Assembly (NCBI GenBank): GCA_019313735.1
Contig: JAFDAR010000056.1
Coordinates: 1 to 6,771 of the forward strand
Length of the DNA: 6,771 nucleotides
Reading direction: 5' to 3'
Source of the DNA: Deltaproteobacteria bacterium
GTDB taxonomy: Bacteria; Desulfobacterota; Syntrophia; Syntrophales; UBA2210
Shown here: positions 1 through 5,870 of the stretch, in pieces
Layout of the letters: the number at the start of each line of letters is the position of its first letter
Position numbering within the stretch: position 1 is the stretch's first letter
Made by a program: the position numbers and the translations under genes
The notes under the pieces: model-generated
Told to the model about the DNA's origin: nothing
What the model saw: the letters and a program-made list of their open reading frames with translations, nothing else
The model's database searches: none

Positions 1-241
1 CCAGCTGATAGAAAAAATGAGCGTAAATCCCGCCAACATATTGAAGATACCCAAAGGTTCATTGAAGACAGGCTCCGATGCCGATATCACAGTTATAGAC
101 ATGAATAAAATATGTACAGTTAACGCGGATAAGTTCCGTTCGAAGGGACGCAACTGCCCCTTCAACGGCTGGGAGCTAAAGGGGAAAGCGGTCATGACCA
201 TAGTCGGCGGAGACGTCAGGTACGCGGACTCCGGGCTTTAG
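1..241 (+). CDS. pyrC: Dihydroorotase, C-terminal end (5' part lies outside the window)
   Basis: Partial gene. It enters at the left edge in the frame whose first whole codon is at base 2 (Q-L-I-E-K-M) and ends at TAG 239-241, so only about 79 C-terminal residues are visible. The ATG at 17 is internal, because the frame is open to the edge. Dihydroorotase is a zinc amidohydrolase that interconverts carbamoyl-aspartate and dihydroorotate in pyrimidine synthesis. The visible part matches the family's C-terminal signature: SVNPANIL, then K-G-S-L-K-T-G-S-D-A-D-I-T-V-I-D, then S-K-G-R-N-C-P-F-N-G-W-E-L-K-G, then a closing T-I-V-G-G-D-V-R-Y strand. The S-K-G-R-N-x-P-F-x-G segment is typical of class I PyrC and separates it from allantoinase or hydantoinase. 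The metal ligands and catalytic residues lie upstream and cannot be checked. The stop is followed by a hairpin repeat that may end the transcript. Confidence 0.88.
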   Translation, partial: QLIEKMSVNPANILKIPKGSLKTGSDADITVIDMNKICTVNADKFRSKGRNCPFNGWELKGKAVMTIVGGDVRYADSGL

Positions 242-286
242 ATCGTTTTTATTCACAAACCTCAAATTTGATACACTCGTGAAAGA

Positions 287-338
287 TCCCCTTTCCCCTC
301 CCTTGGCGGGAGGGGACTGAGGGGAGGGGGAGTTTTTT
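287..338 (+). terminator. C/G-rich hairpin repeat after pyrC, possible terminator
   Basis: CCCCTCCC (295-302) pairs perfectly with GGGAGGGG (308-315) across a 5-base loop, TTGGC. A second helix, TCCCC (287-291) with GGGGA (321-325), encloses it across an internal loop. A run of six T (333-338) follows after GGGGGAG, so the structure could act as a Rho-independent terminator for pyrC, although the gap before the T run is longer than usual. Hairpins of this CCCTCCCTTGGCGGGAGGG type recur many times in some Desulfobacterota and related genomes, so this may be a dispersed repeat rather than a purpose-built terminator. The repeat identity is from memory; the pairing is read directly. Confidence 0.45.
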
Positions 339-356
339 GCAGAAATATACTCCCTC
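326..356 (+). repeat. Second G-rich/C-rich inverted repeat next to the first
   Basis: GGGGGAGT (326-333) can pair with ACTCCCTC (349-356), with one G-T pair, around a 15-base A/T-rich loop. It shares its left arm with the end of the 287-338 hairpin, so the two structures compete. The tract 287-360 is therefore a block of alternating C-rich and G-rich strings, as in a composite REP-like element. Confidence 0.35.
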
Positions 357-381
357 CCCCATTCTGCCGGCAATGGAGAAC

Positions 382-399
382 GGGGCTATATTTAGCCCT
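382..399 (+). other. Small hairpin in the mgtE leader
   Basis: GGGCTA (383-388) and TAGCCC (393-398) form a perfect 6-bp stem with a 4-base loop, TATT, extended by a G-T pair (382/399). It lies about 15 bases before the purine-rich AAGAGGTGAT at 414-423. It is too small to be a magnesium riboswitch and may be fortuitous. Confidence 0.25.
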
Positions 400-413
400 T
401 GTCCTGATTTCTA

Positions 414-423
414 AGAGGTGATA
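414..423 (+). promoter_or_regulatory. Strong Shine-Dalgarno-like site before mgtE, poorly placed
   Basis: AAGAGGTGAT complements the 16S rRNA 3' end well. However, it sits 36 bases before the ATG at 460, and the GTG at 418 lies inside it. At normal spacing the next in-frame codon is ATT (430-432), a rare start codon. The match is seen directly; its use is uncertain. Confidence 0.35.
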
Positions 424-459
424 GTAAGCATTGGTTTAGCTTGCCAACGGGTGCTCATC

Positions 460-987
460 ATGAAAAAACAAAGAGAAGAAGCGATAGAACATCTCGGTCA
501 ATTGAAGGATTTAATCCGTTTGAACAGGGAATTTGACATTATCGACCTGCTCTCAAGTCTCCACCCGGCCGATATTGCCGACCTTATTGACAACCTCAAG
601 GAGCAGGAGAAGCTCCGCCTGTTTTCTCTCCTGGATGTGGAAAAGGCATCCGATGTCATCACCGAACTCAGTGACATCTCGAGAGAACAGATACTCGAGG
701 GTATATCTGACAAAAAACTCGCCGAGATTGTCGATGAGATGGAATCGGATGACGCGGCGGACGTCATCGCCGAACTGTCTGAAGACCAGGCAAAGGCCGT
801 CCTTGACGAGATAGAGCCTGAAGAATCAGAAGACTTCAAGGAACTTTTGAAATATGAAGAGGACACGGCCGGCGGTATTATGCAGTCGGAGCTGGTCTCT
901 GTCAATTCAGACGCCACCATCAACAATGCCCTGAGCGCCGTGGTGCAGGCATCGGATGAAACGGCACTATTCCACTCCAGAAGCTGA
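460..987 (+). CDS. mgtE: MgtE N-terminal fragment (N domain and start of CBS1)
   Basis: This is the 175-residue product if translation begins at ATG 460 (weak GGGTG seven bases before) and stops at TGA 985-987. In-frame alternatives are GTG 418, giving 189 residues, and GTG 451; the extra upstream residues do not resemble the family. The N domain carries the usual L-H-P-A-D-I-A-D-L-I motif (residues 34-43) and an acidic M-E-S-D-D-A-A-D motif near 94-101. Then comes Y-E-E-D-T-A-G-G-I-M (132-141), the hallmark entry into CBS1. The last residues, A-L-F-H-S-R-S, are out-of-frame readthrough past the lesion. The piece has no membrane segment, so alone it would be a soluble sensor domain without a channel. 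Confidence 0.6.
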   Translation: MKKQREEAIEHLGQLKDLIRLNREFDIIDLLSSLHPADIADLIDNLKEQEKLRLFSLLDVEKASDVITELSDISREQILEGISDKKLAEIVDEMESDDAADVIAELSEDQAKAVLDEIEPEESEDFKELLKYEEDTAGGIMQSELVSVNSDATINNALSAVVQASDETALFHSRS

Positions 988-1055
988 TCACATCCAGACG
1001 AACCAGCTCTGTCATAGAAGCCATCGACAAGGCTATACCGAGTGTAAATGTCGAT

Positions 1056-1772
1056 GTGGACCAGGAAGAGGTCGCAAGGATGTTTGAAAAGTACGACCTT
1101 GTTGACCTCCCCGTTGTGGATAATGAAGACCACTTGTTGGGCAGAATTACGATAGACGACATCGTCGACGTCATGGAGGAGGAATCATCGGAGGACATCT
1201 ACCGCATAGCCGGCCTCCACGAAGACGATAGCATTTTCAATAATCCTGTACAATCCATAAGGCGAAGACTCCCCTGGCTCTATCTCAACCTTATGACGGC
1301 GCTCGCATCTGCGCTGGTTATAGCATTCTTTGAGAATACCATACAGATGGTAGTCGCCCTCGCAGTTTTCATGCCGGTAGTTGCCGGCCTTGGAGGAAAT
1401 GCCGGCGGTCAGAGTCTTGCCCTTATCGTACGGGGGTTGGCCCTCGGCGATGTCACCTTCGAAAATTCAAAGAAGGCGCTTTATAAACAGGTTGTAGTGG
1501 GGATTGTCAACGGAATAGCGATAGGTGTAGTCATCGGCACCATTGCATATCTCTGGAAGGGAATGCCTGTACTGGGACTGGTCCTCGGTCTCGCCATGAT
1601 AATCAATGTGTTCGTGGGCACACTGATAGGAACATTGATCCCTCTGGGCCTGAAGTGGCTGAAGGCTGATCCCGCCCTGGGCTCTAACATCTTTGTTACG
1701 GCCTTCACGGACGCGTTCGGATTTTTTTGCTTCCTAGGTCTCGCAACCATATTCCTCAAATTTCTCACATGA
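1056..1772 (+). CDS. mgtE: MgtE C-terminal fragment (CBS2 and Mg2+ channel domain)
   Basis: This frame is open from 960, but its first usable start is a GTG at 1056 with no Shine-Dalgarno, so it is the 3' half of the broken gene and probably not an independent gene. It begins in CBS2 (D-Q-E-E-V-A-R-M-F-E-K-Y-D-L, then L-P-V-V-D and I-T-I-D-D-I-V-D-V) and passes through the plug-helix region. About five hydrophobic helices follow. The first pore region contains P-V-V-A-G-L-G-G-N-A-G-G-Q-S (from 1374), the conserved GGNxGxQ signature. The last contains D-P-A-L-G-S and a pore aspartate in T-A-F-T-D-A-F-G (codon 1710-1712), the position known to bind Mg2+ in Thermus MgtE. The membrane part looks undamaged. 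The stop overlaps the recO start as ATGA. Confidence 0.6.
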   Translation: MDQEEVARMFEKYDLVDLPVVDNEDHLLGRITIDDIVDVMEEESSEDIYRIAGLHEDDSIFNNPVQSIRRRLPWLYLNLMTALASALVIAFFENTIQMVVALAVFMPVVAGLGGNAGGQSLALIVRGLALGDVTFENSKKALYKQVVVGIVNGIAIGVVIGTIAYLWKGMPVLGLVLGLAMIINVFVGTLIGTLIPLGLKWLKADPALGSNIFVTAFTDAFGFFCFLGLATIFLKFLT

Positions 1773-2596
1773 AAAGACCTCCCTTCAAGACGGAGGCCTT
1801 CGTCCTTCGTTTTCTCAACTACGGAGAATCCGACTGCATTGTTACGTTCTTTACCAGAGAATTCGGCAAACTCAGGGGAATTGCCAAAGGTGCCAGACGG
1901 AGCAAAAAAAGATTTTCCAACGCCATTGAACCATTCTCCTATTCCACACTGCTCTTCTCGCGAAGGGGTGATGGCGGTCTGGCCATCATAGAAAACTGTG
2001 ACGTAATCGAACATTATCCGGGGATCAGGGCTGATCTGGAAAAAACCATGACCGCGTCATACATGATCGATCTCGTAGACCAGTTTACCGCGGAAAGCAA
2101 GAAAAGCGCCGGCATTTTTCAACTTCTGGACGACTTTCTGAAACTTCTGGAAACGGGAAACAGACTGGAAGAGACAACAAGGTTTTTCGAGCTGCGCCTG
2201 CTCATGCTTTCAGGATATGAGCCTGTGCTGGGGAAATGCGTAATTTGCAATACACCCCTAGATAAAATAAACACCGCGTTCTTCGACGTGACAAGGGGCG
2301 GCATACGGTGCTCGCTGTGCGGCCGTGGTGATCAGGAATGCATACCGGTATCCACCGGGACTATCAAGACACTCCTCATGGGAAAACAAACGAAAACAGA
2401 CCGGATACACAGGCTGGTATTATCAGAAAATGCCCTTAAGGAAAGCAGAGTTATCTTCAGACATTTCATACGCCACATCCTCGGAAAAGAACCAAAATCC
2501 CTGCGGGTTCTGGATGAAATCAGGAAAATGATAATCGGGGACAGGTTTAAACCTGTCCCCACCGGTCGTTCTGTTCAAGAACCTGATTTGCCTTGA
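1769..2596 (+). CDS. recO: DNA repair protein RecO
   Basis: RecO works in the RecFOR pathway: it binds single-stranded DNA and SSB, anneals strands and with RecR loads RecA at gaps. The 275-residue product has the N-terminal OB fold (residues 1-80, starting K-T-E-A-F-V-L-R and including the typical G-x-x-x-x-x-A-K-G-A-R-R segment at 33-44). A helical domain follows, then a four-cysteine zinc site (Cys157, Cys160, Cys181, Cys184), which many RecO proteins have and the E. coli protein lacks. ATG 1769 overlaps the mgtE stop (ATGA). An in-frame ATG at 1727 is rejected because its 14 extra residues are mgtE read in another frame. No Shine-Dalgarno precedes 1769, suggesting coupling to mgtE translation. 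The protein is longer than the common 240-250 residues. Its last about 20 residues come from a 24-bp palindrome and the bases after it. Confidence 0.95.
   Translation: MKRPPFKTEAFVLRFLNYGESDCIVTFFTREFGKLRGIAKGARRSKKRFSNAIEPFSYSTLLFSRRGDGGLAIIENCDVIEHYPGIRADLEKTMTASYMIDLVDQFTAESKKSAGIFQLLDDFLKLLETGNRLEETTRFFELRLLMLSGYEPVLGKCVICNTPLDKINTAFFDVTRGGIRCSLCGRGDQECIPVSTGTIKTLLMGKQTKTDRIHRLVLSENALKESRVIFRHFIRHILGKEPKSLRVLDEIRKMIIGDRFKPVPTGRSVQEPDLP
2537..2560 (+). repeat. Perfect 24-bp palindrome inside the 3' end of recO
   Basis: GGGGACAGGTTT is followed at once by its exact reverse complement, with no spacer and no mismatch. It starts on a codon boundary and is read as eight whole recO codons (G-D-R-F-K-P-V-P). 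It lies 34 bases before the recO stop codon. The word GGGGACAGG recurs at 6709. From memory, words of this kind are dispersed REP-like sequences in Desulfobacterota-type genomes; copy number here cannot be judged from one window. As RNA it would form a strong hairpin near the end of the message. Confidence 0.85.
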
Positions 2597-2640
2597 CAGT
2601 CATCCCCCCTTAATGATAGTTTTCCCCCGCATTTGAGTCC

Positions 2641-2648
2641 AAGGAGGT
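2641..2648 (+). promoter_or_regulatory. Strong ribosome binding site deciding the glyQ GTG start
   Basis: AAGGAGGT is a near-perfect complement to the 16S rRNA 3' end and lies four bases before GTG 2653. It fixes this non-ATG start. The 56-base gap from recO (2597-2652) otherwise holds only C- and T-rich strings and no clear terminator, so recO and glyQ may share a transcript. Confidence 0.85.
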
Positions 2649-2652
2649 AAAA

Positions 2653-3534
2653 GTGACCTTTCAGGAATTGATATTCGCCCTGGAAAAATACTGGGCCGAC
2701 CAGGGGTGTATTGTGCAGCAACCCTATGATATAGAGGTGGGTGCCGGCACATTCAACCCGGCGACTTTTCTAAGGGCACTCGGTCCGGAACCGTGGAATG
2801 TCGCCTATGTGGAACCGTCACGCAGGCCCACCGACGGCCGATACGGCGAGAACCCGAACAGACTCCAGCATTATTACCAGTATCAGGTAATAATGAAACC
2901 ATCCCCTCTTAATATTCAGGACCTCTATCTTGAATCTCTGAAGAGTTTCGGCATCGATCCGCTCGACCACGATATTCGATTCGTGGAGGATGACTGGGAA
3001 TCACCCACCCTCGGCGCCTGGGGACTTGGCTGGGAGGTCTGGCTCGACGGAATGGAGATTACACAGTTCACATACTTCCAGCAGGTAGGTGGAATAGACT
3101 TAAACCCCATATGCGTCGAGATAACATACGGCATAGAACGAATCGCCATGTATCTTCAGGAGATCGATAATGTATATGACCTTGAATGGGGACATGGGAT
3201 AAAATACGGAGATGTTCACCACAAGAGCGAAATTGAATTCTCCATCTACCAGTTCGAAGAGGCCGACACCGGTATGCTGAGAAAGCTCTTCGATATGTAC
3301 GAGGCGGAATCAATAAAAACCGCGGAGAAGGGCCTTGTCCTTCCCACATATGATTATTGCCTGAAATGTTCGCATGTATTCAACATACTGGACGCGCGGG
3401 GCGCCATAAGCGTGAATGAGCGCACAAGTTATATCGGAAGGGTGCGAAATCTCGCGCGTCTGAGCGCCGAAGGATACTGCAGGCAGAGGGAAGAGATGGG
3501 ATATCCCCTTACCGGAAAGTTTAACAGGAGTTAG
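2653..3534 (+). CDS. glyQ: Glycyl-tRNA synthetase alpha subunit
   Basis: GlyQ is the catalytic class II subunit of the bacterial (alpha-beta)2 enzyme. It activates glycine with ATP and passes it to tRNA-Gly in the cytoplasm. The 293-residue product is nearly full family length and conserved from the first residues (M-T-F-Q-E-L-I-F-A-L-E-K-Y-W-A-D-Q-G-C). It shows Q-Q-P-Y-D-I-E-V-G-A-G-T-F-N-P (22-36), class II motif 2 around residues 54-79 with R-R-P-T-D-G-R-Y-G-E-N-P-N-R, the W-E-V-W-L-D-G-M-E-I-T-Q-F-T-Y-F-Q-Q segment that lines the active site, and motif 3 as G-I-E-R-I (160-164). The start is GTG 2653, set by AAGGAGGT. glyS follows after eight bases, as expected for partners made in equal amounts. 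No T-box leader is present. Nothing looks damaged. Confidence 0.98.
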   Translation: MTFQELIFALEKYWADQGCIVQQPYDIEVGAGTFNPATFLRALGPEPWNVAYVEPSRRPTDGRYGENPNRLQHYYQYQVIMKPSPLNIQDLYLESLKSFGIDPLDHDIRFVEDDWESPTLGAWGLGWEVWLDGMEITQFTYFQQVGGIDLNPICVEITYGIERIAMYLQEIDNVYDLEWGHGIKYGDVHHKSEIEFSIYQFEEADTGMLRKLFDMYEAESIKTAEKGLVLPTYDYCLKCSHVFNILDARGAISVNERTSYIGRVRNLARLSAEGYCRQREEMGYPLTGKFNRS

Positions 3535-3542
3535 TTTTTCTC

Positions 3543-5615
3543 ATGGCCAAAGATTTATTGCTGGAAATAGGAACAGAAGAGATCCCGGCCGCTTTCATGT
3601 CGAAAGCGCTGAAGGATATGGAGAGAATCATCACAAGAGAGTTTTCCGAAAACCGTATCGGCCACGGTCGCATAAGAACCATGGGCACACCGAGAAGGAT
3701 TCTCCTGTCCATGAAGGATGTAGATGAAAGACAAGAGGACCAGCTCCTGGAAAAAGCAGGGCCTTCTACAAAAGTGGCATTTGACGAAGAGGGCAAACCC
3801 ACGAAGGCGGCCATCGGATTCGCCAGGGGGCAGGGAATAGATGTCTCCGAACTGGAAATAATAGAAACTCCAAAGGGAGAGCAGATCTGCTCGCGGAAGA
3901 AGATCACCGGTGAAGATACAGCGGCTCTCCTGACGGAATTCCTGCCGCGATTTATCCTCTCCATTCCATTTCGGAAATCGATGCGCTGGATGGATCTGGA
4001 TGTACGATTCGCGAGACCGATTCACTGGATACTGGCCCTCTTCGGGGATGAGATCGTTCCATTTTCGATAGAAAACATAACCAGCGGAAATACAAGCCGC
4101 GGCCACAGATTCATGGCCCCGGAGCCATTCGAGGTCAACGGGTTTGAAGACTATCTTGAAAAGACAAAAGAACGCTTTGTCATGGTGGACCCCGGCAAAA
4201 GGAAAAATATCATATTAGATGAATCGGAGAAGGCCGCCGAAGGTGTCTCGGGGTTTGTCTTTAAAAACGAGGGGTTGCTGGACGAAGTAAGCTTCCTTGT
4301 TGAATATCCATCCGTGGTACGCGGAAGCTTCGACAGAGAATACCTCGCGCTTCCCAAAGAGGTACTTACCACCACCATGATGAAGCACCAGAAATACTTC
4401 CCCATTGTCGATAAGCATGGGGACCTGCTCCCATATTTCATCACTATCAACAATACACTGGCCAGAGATCCTTCGGTGGTGATGCGCGGCAATGAAAAGG
4501 TTATAAGGGCGCGGCTCGCCGACGCCAGGTTCTTCTTCGAAGAGGATCAGAGAATCCCCCTTGAAGACCGGCTGGAAGATCTGAAGGACGTTGTATTCCA
4601 CAGCCGTTTGGGCACTTCCTATGAAAAGGTCATGCGCTTTAAAAATCTGGCGTCATACATCACACAAAAAGTGAGGCCAGAAATCGCGCAGTCGGTCGAC
4701 CGGGTTGCCCTGCTCTGCAAGGCCGATCTTGAAACCCAGATGGTATGTGAATTCGCCGAACTCCAGGGAGTGATGGGGAGAGAGTATGCCCTGATACAGG
4801 GCGAAGATCCCATTGTGGCAAAGGCAATCTACGAACATTACCTGCCTGTTTCCGCCGGAGGGCAGCTTCCCGAAACGGATGAGGGAGCCATCGTCAGCAT
4901 AGCCGACAAGATGGATACTATCGCGGGCTGTTTTGGCGTGGGTCTGATCCCCACTGGAACCACCGATCCTTACGCGCTGAGACGGCAGGCCCTCGGTATC
5001 ATCAACATCATTATAAACAAAGATTATCACCTTAAACTTGACAGACTTGTGGATGAAAGCCTTTCGATCCTCGAGGGAAAATTGAAACGGACAGCGGAAG
5101 AGACAAAATCGGATGTCATGAATTTCCTGAAGGGAAGATTTGAAAACCAGTTGATATCCCAGGGATATTCCTACGATGTAGTCGATGCCGTACTCTCACC
5201 CGGCGTATCCGACATCGTTCAATCCCTGAAAAAGATAGAGGCCATGGAGGCATTCAAGAAACATCCGGATTTCGAGCCGCTGGCGATTGCCTTCAAACGC
5301 GTCGTGAATATCCTCAAGGATTTTAAAGGTGGCTCGGTCGATACGGCTGTTTTTGATTCGAGCGCTGAAGACAACCTTTATCACGCATTTATCAATATAA
5401 GTCAGACGGCAAATGGGTGCATAGACGAGGGCAGATACAGCGACGCCCTGTCCGGGATGGCAACCCTCCGAAAACCGGTCGACACATTCTTCGACGAAGT
5501 CATGGTCATGGCAGAGGACGAAAAGATAAGATTTAACAGACTGTCACTCCTGGAAGAGATATCAAAACTCTTTCACAGAATCGCTGACTTCTCCAGGATA
5601 GTGACAGAAGGCTGA
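3543..5615 (+). CDS. glyS: Glycyl-tRNA synthetase beta subunit
   Basis: GlyS is the large partner of GlyQ and is needed for tRNA-Gly recognition and assembly of the (alpha-beta)2 enzyme. The 690-residue product matches the usual length (E. coli about 689). It starts with the family signature L-L-L-E-I-G-T-E-E-I-P-A (5-16). It then carries the HD-like central region with K-A-D-L-E-T-Q-M-V (393-401) followed by E-L-Q-G-V-M-G-R-E-Y-A, then G-T-T-D-P-Y-A-L-R-R (472-481). An all-helical C-terminal anticodon-binding (DALR-like) domain begins near residue 590 and contains P-V-D-T-F-F-D-E-V-M-V-M. The start is ATG 3543; the best Shine-Dalgarno, AGGAG (3526-3530), lies in the last glyQ codons at a rather long 12-base spacing, so coupling with glyQ is likely. 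The frame is intact to TGA 5613-5615. Confidence 0.98.
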   Translation: MAKDLLLEIGTEEIPAAFMSKALKDMERIITREFSENRIGHGRIRTMGTPRRILLSMKDVDERQEDQLLEKAGPSTKVAFDEEGKPTKAAIGFARGQGIDVSELEIIETPKGEQICSRKKITGEDTAALLTEFLPRFILSIPFRKSMRWMDLDVRFARPIHWILALFGDEIVPFSIENITSGNTSRGHRFMAPEPFEVNGFEDYLEKTKERFVMVDPGKRKNIILDESEKAAEGVSGFVFKNEGLLDEVSFLVEYPSVVRGSFDREYLALPKEVLTTTMMKHQKYFPIVDKHGDLLPYFITINNTLARDPSVVMRGNEKVIRARLADARFFFEEDQRIPLEDRLEDLKDVVFHSRLGTSYEKVMRFKNLASYITQKVRPEIAQSVDRVALLCKADLETQMVCEFAELQGVMGREYALIQGEDPIVAKAIYEHYLPVSAGGQLPETDEGAIVSIADKMDTIAGCFGVGLIPTGTTDPYALRRQALGIINIIINKDYHLKLDRLVDESLSILEGKLKRTAEETKSDVMNFLKGRFENQLISQGYSYDVVDAVLSPGVSDIVQSLKKIEAMEAFKKHPDFEPLAIAFKRVVNILKDFKGGSVDTAVFDSSAEDNLYHAFINISQTANGCIDEGRYSDALSGMATLRKPVDTFFDEVMVMAEDEKIRFNRLSLLEEISKLFHRIADFSRIVTEG

Positions 5616-5686
5616 TTACCTCCGTCAGAAAGAAAACTCATCGACTACCTGAGAGCTTTGCAGAACTACCCAAAGGCTGCACAGAG

Positions 5687-5870
5687 TTCTGAGAATATGA
5701 TTCTGAGTGCAAATCAAGATTTTTTCGGTAACAATTCAAATCGCAGTGGAACGGCCGCAAATTCAACTGTTTGATCCCGCTGAAAGCGGGAGAGTTTTGG
5801 ATTTGCAGTGAAGCGAGATTTAGAATTGTCGAAAAAATGTTTTGAGCATCGAGGAATCATATTCTCAAAA
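5687..5870. repeat. Imperfect ~184-bp inverted-repeat (long hairpin) element between convergent genes
   Basis: The two halves are imperfect reverse complements of each other. Outermost, TGAGAATATGATTC (5690-5703) pairs without mismatch with 5854-5867. Next, ATTTTTTCG (5719-5727) pairs with CGAAAAAAT (5830-5838), then ACAATTC (5731-5737) with GAATTGT (5823-5829), then AAATC (5738-5742) with GATTT (5817-5821). At the centre CCCGC (5776-5780) pairs with GCGGG (5786-5790) across TGAAA. The segments are collinear in both arms and separated by small insertions and mismatches. The right arm includes the stop codon of the - strand hydrolase. This looks like a non-coding MITE-like or REP/BIME-like element, and the RNA would fold as one long hairpin in either direction. 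It may serve as a two-way terminator between glyS and the hydrolase. No coding sequence was found inside. Confidence 0.7.

Larger units (their letters stand above)
460..1772 (+). pseudogene. mgtE: Magnesium transporter MgtE, disrupted by a deletion/frameshift in CBS1
   Basis: Read as a whole, this locus encodes every part of an MgtE/SLC41-type Mg2+ channel: N-terminal helical domain, tandem CBS pair and a membrane domain of about five helices. It is split over two frames. The first frame stops at TGA 985-987. The second is open from 960 and continues through G-T-I-P-L-Q-K-L-I, the rest of CBS1, CBS2 and the channel to TGA 1770-1772. Between S-D-E-T of frame one and G-T-I-P-L of frame two, about 16 residues expected in CBS1 (the strand usually like I-Y-V-V-D-x-x-x-x-L-V) are absent, so this is a lost segment of 3n+1 bases and not a simple one-base slip. 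Adding it back gives about 453 residues, close to the usual 450. MgtE lets Mg2+ into the cytoplasm and its cytosolic domains close the pore when Mg2+ is high. It could be a true pseudogene or an assembly error. Confidence 0.82.

Noticed and set aside
245..280. Sigma-70 promoter for mgtE
   Set aside because: TACACT (272-277) could be a weak -10 box, but no acceptable -35 box lies at the right distance.
242..459. Magnesium riboswitch (M-box) or mgtA-type leader before mgtE
   Set aside because: The 218-base leader is largely occupied by the GC-rich repeat and I could not place any of the conserved M-box stems.
940..990. Programmed ribosomal frameshift in mgtE
   Set aside because: No slippery heptamer lies near the frame change, and expected CBS1 residues are absent in both frames, so a shift alone would not restore the protein.
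498..1133. A 211-codon open frame on the - strand opposite mgtE
   Set aside because: It is serine-rich, resembles no family, spans the mgtE lesion without effect and lies opposite a clearly conserved domain. It is a shadow of mgtE codon use.
2568..2582. GTTCT/AGAAC hairpin in the recO tail
   Set aside because: Five pairs within coding sequence, with no flanking signal; likely chance, though it may be part of the REP-like unit before it.
2597..2652. T-box leader before glyQ
   Set aside because: Only 56 bases separate recO from glyQ and there is no T-box motif or terminator helix.
5612..5691. Small stems just after glyS, such as CAGAAC 5661-5666 with GTTCTG 5686-5691
   Set aside because: The stem is six pairs with a 19-base loop and no T run. 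It is weak beside the larger element that begins at 5687.
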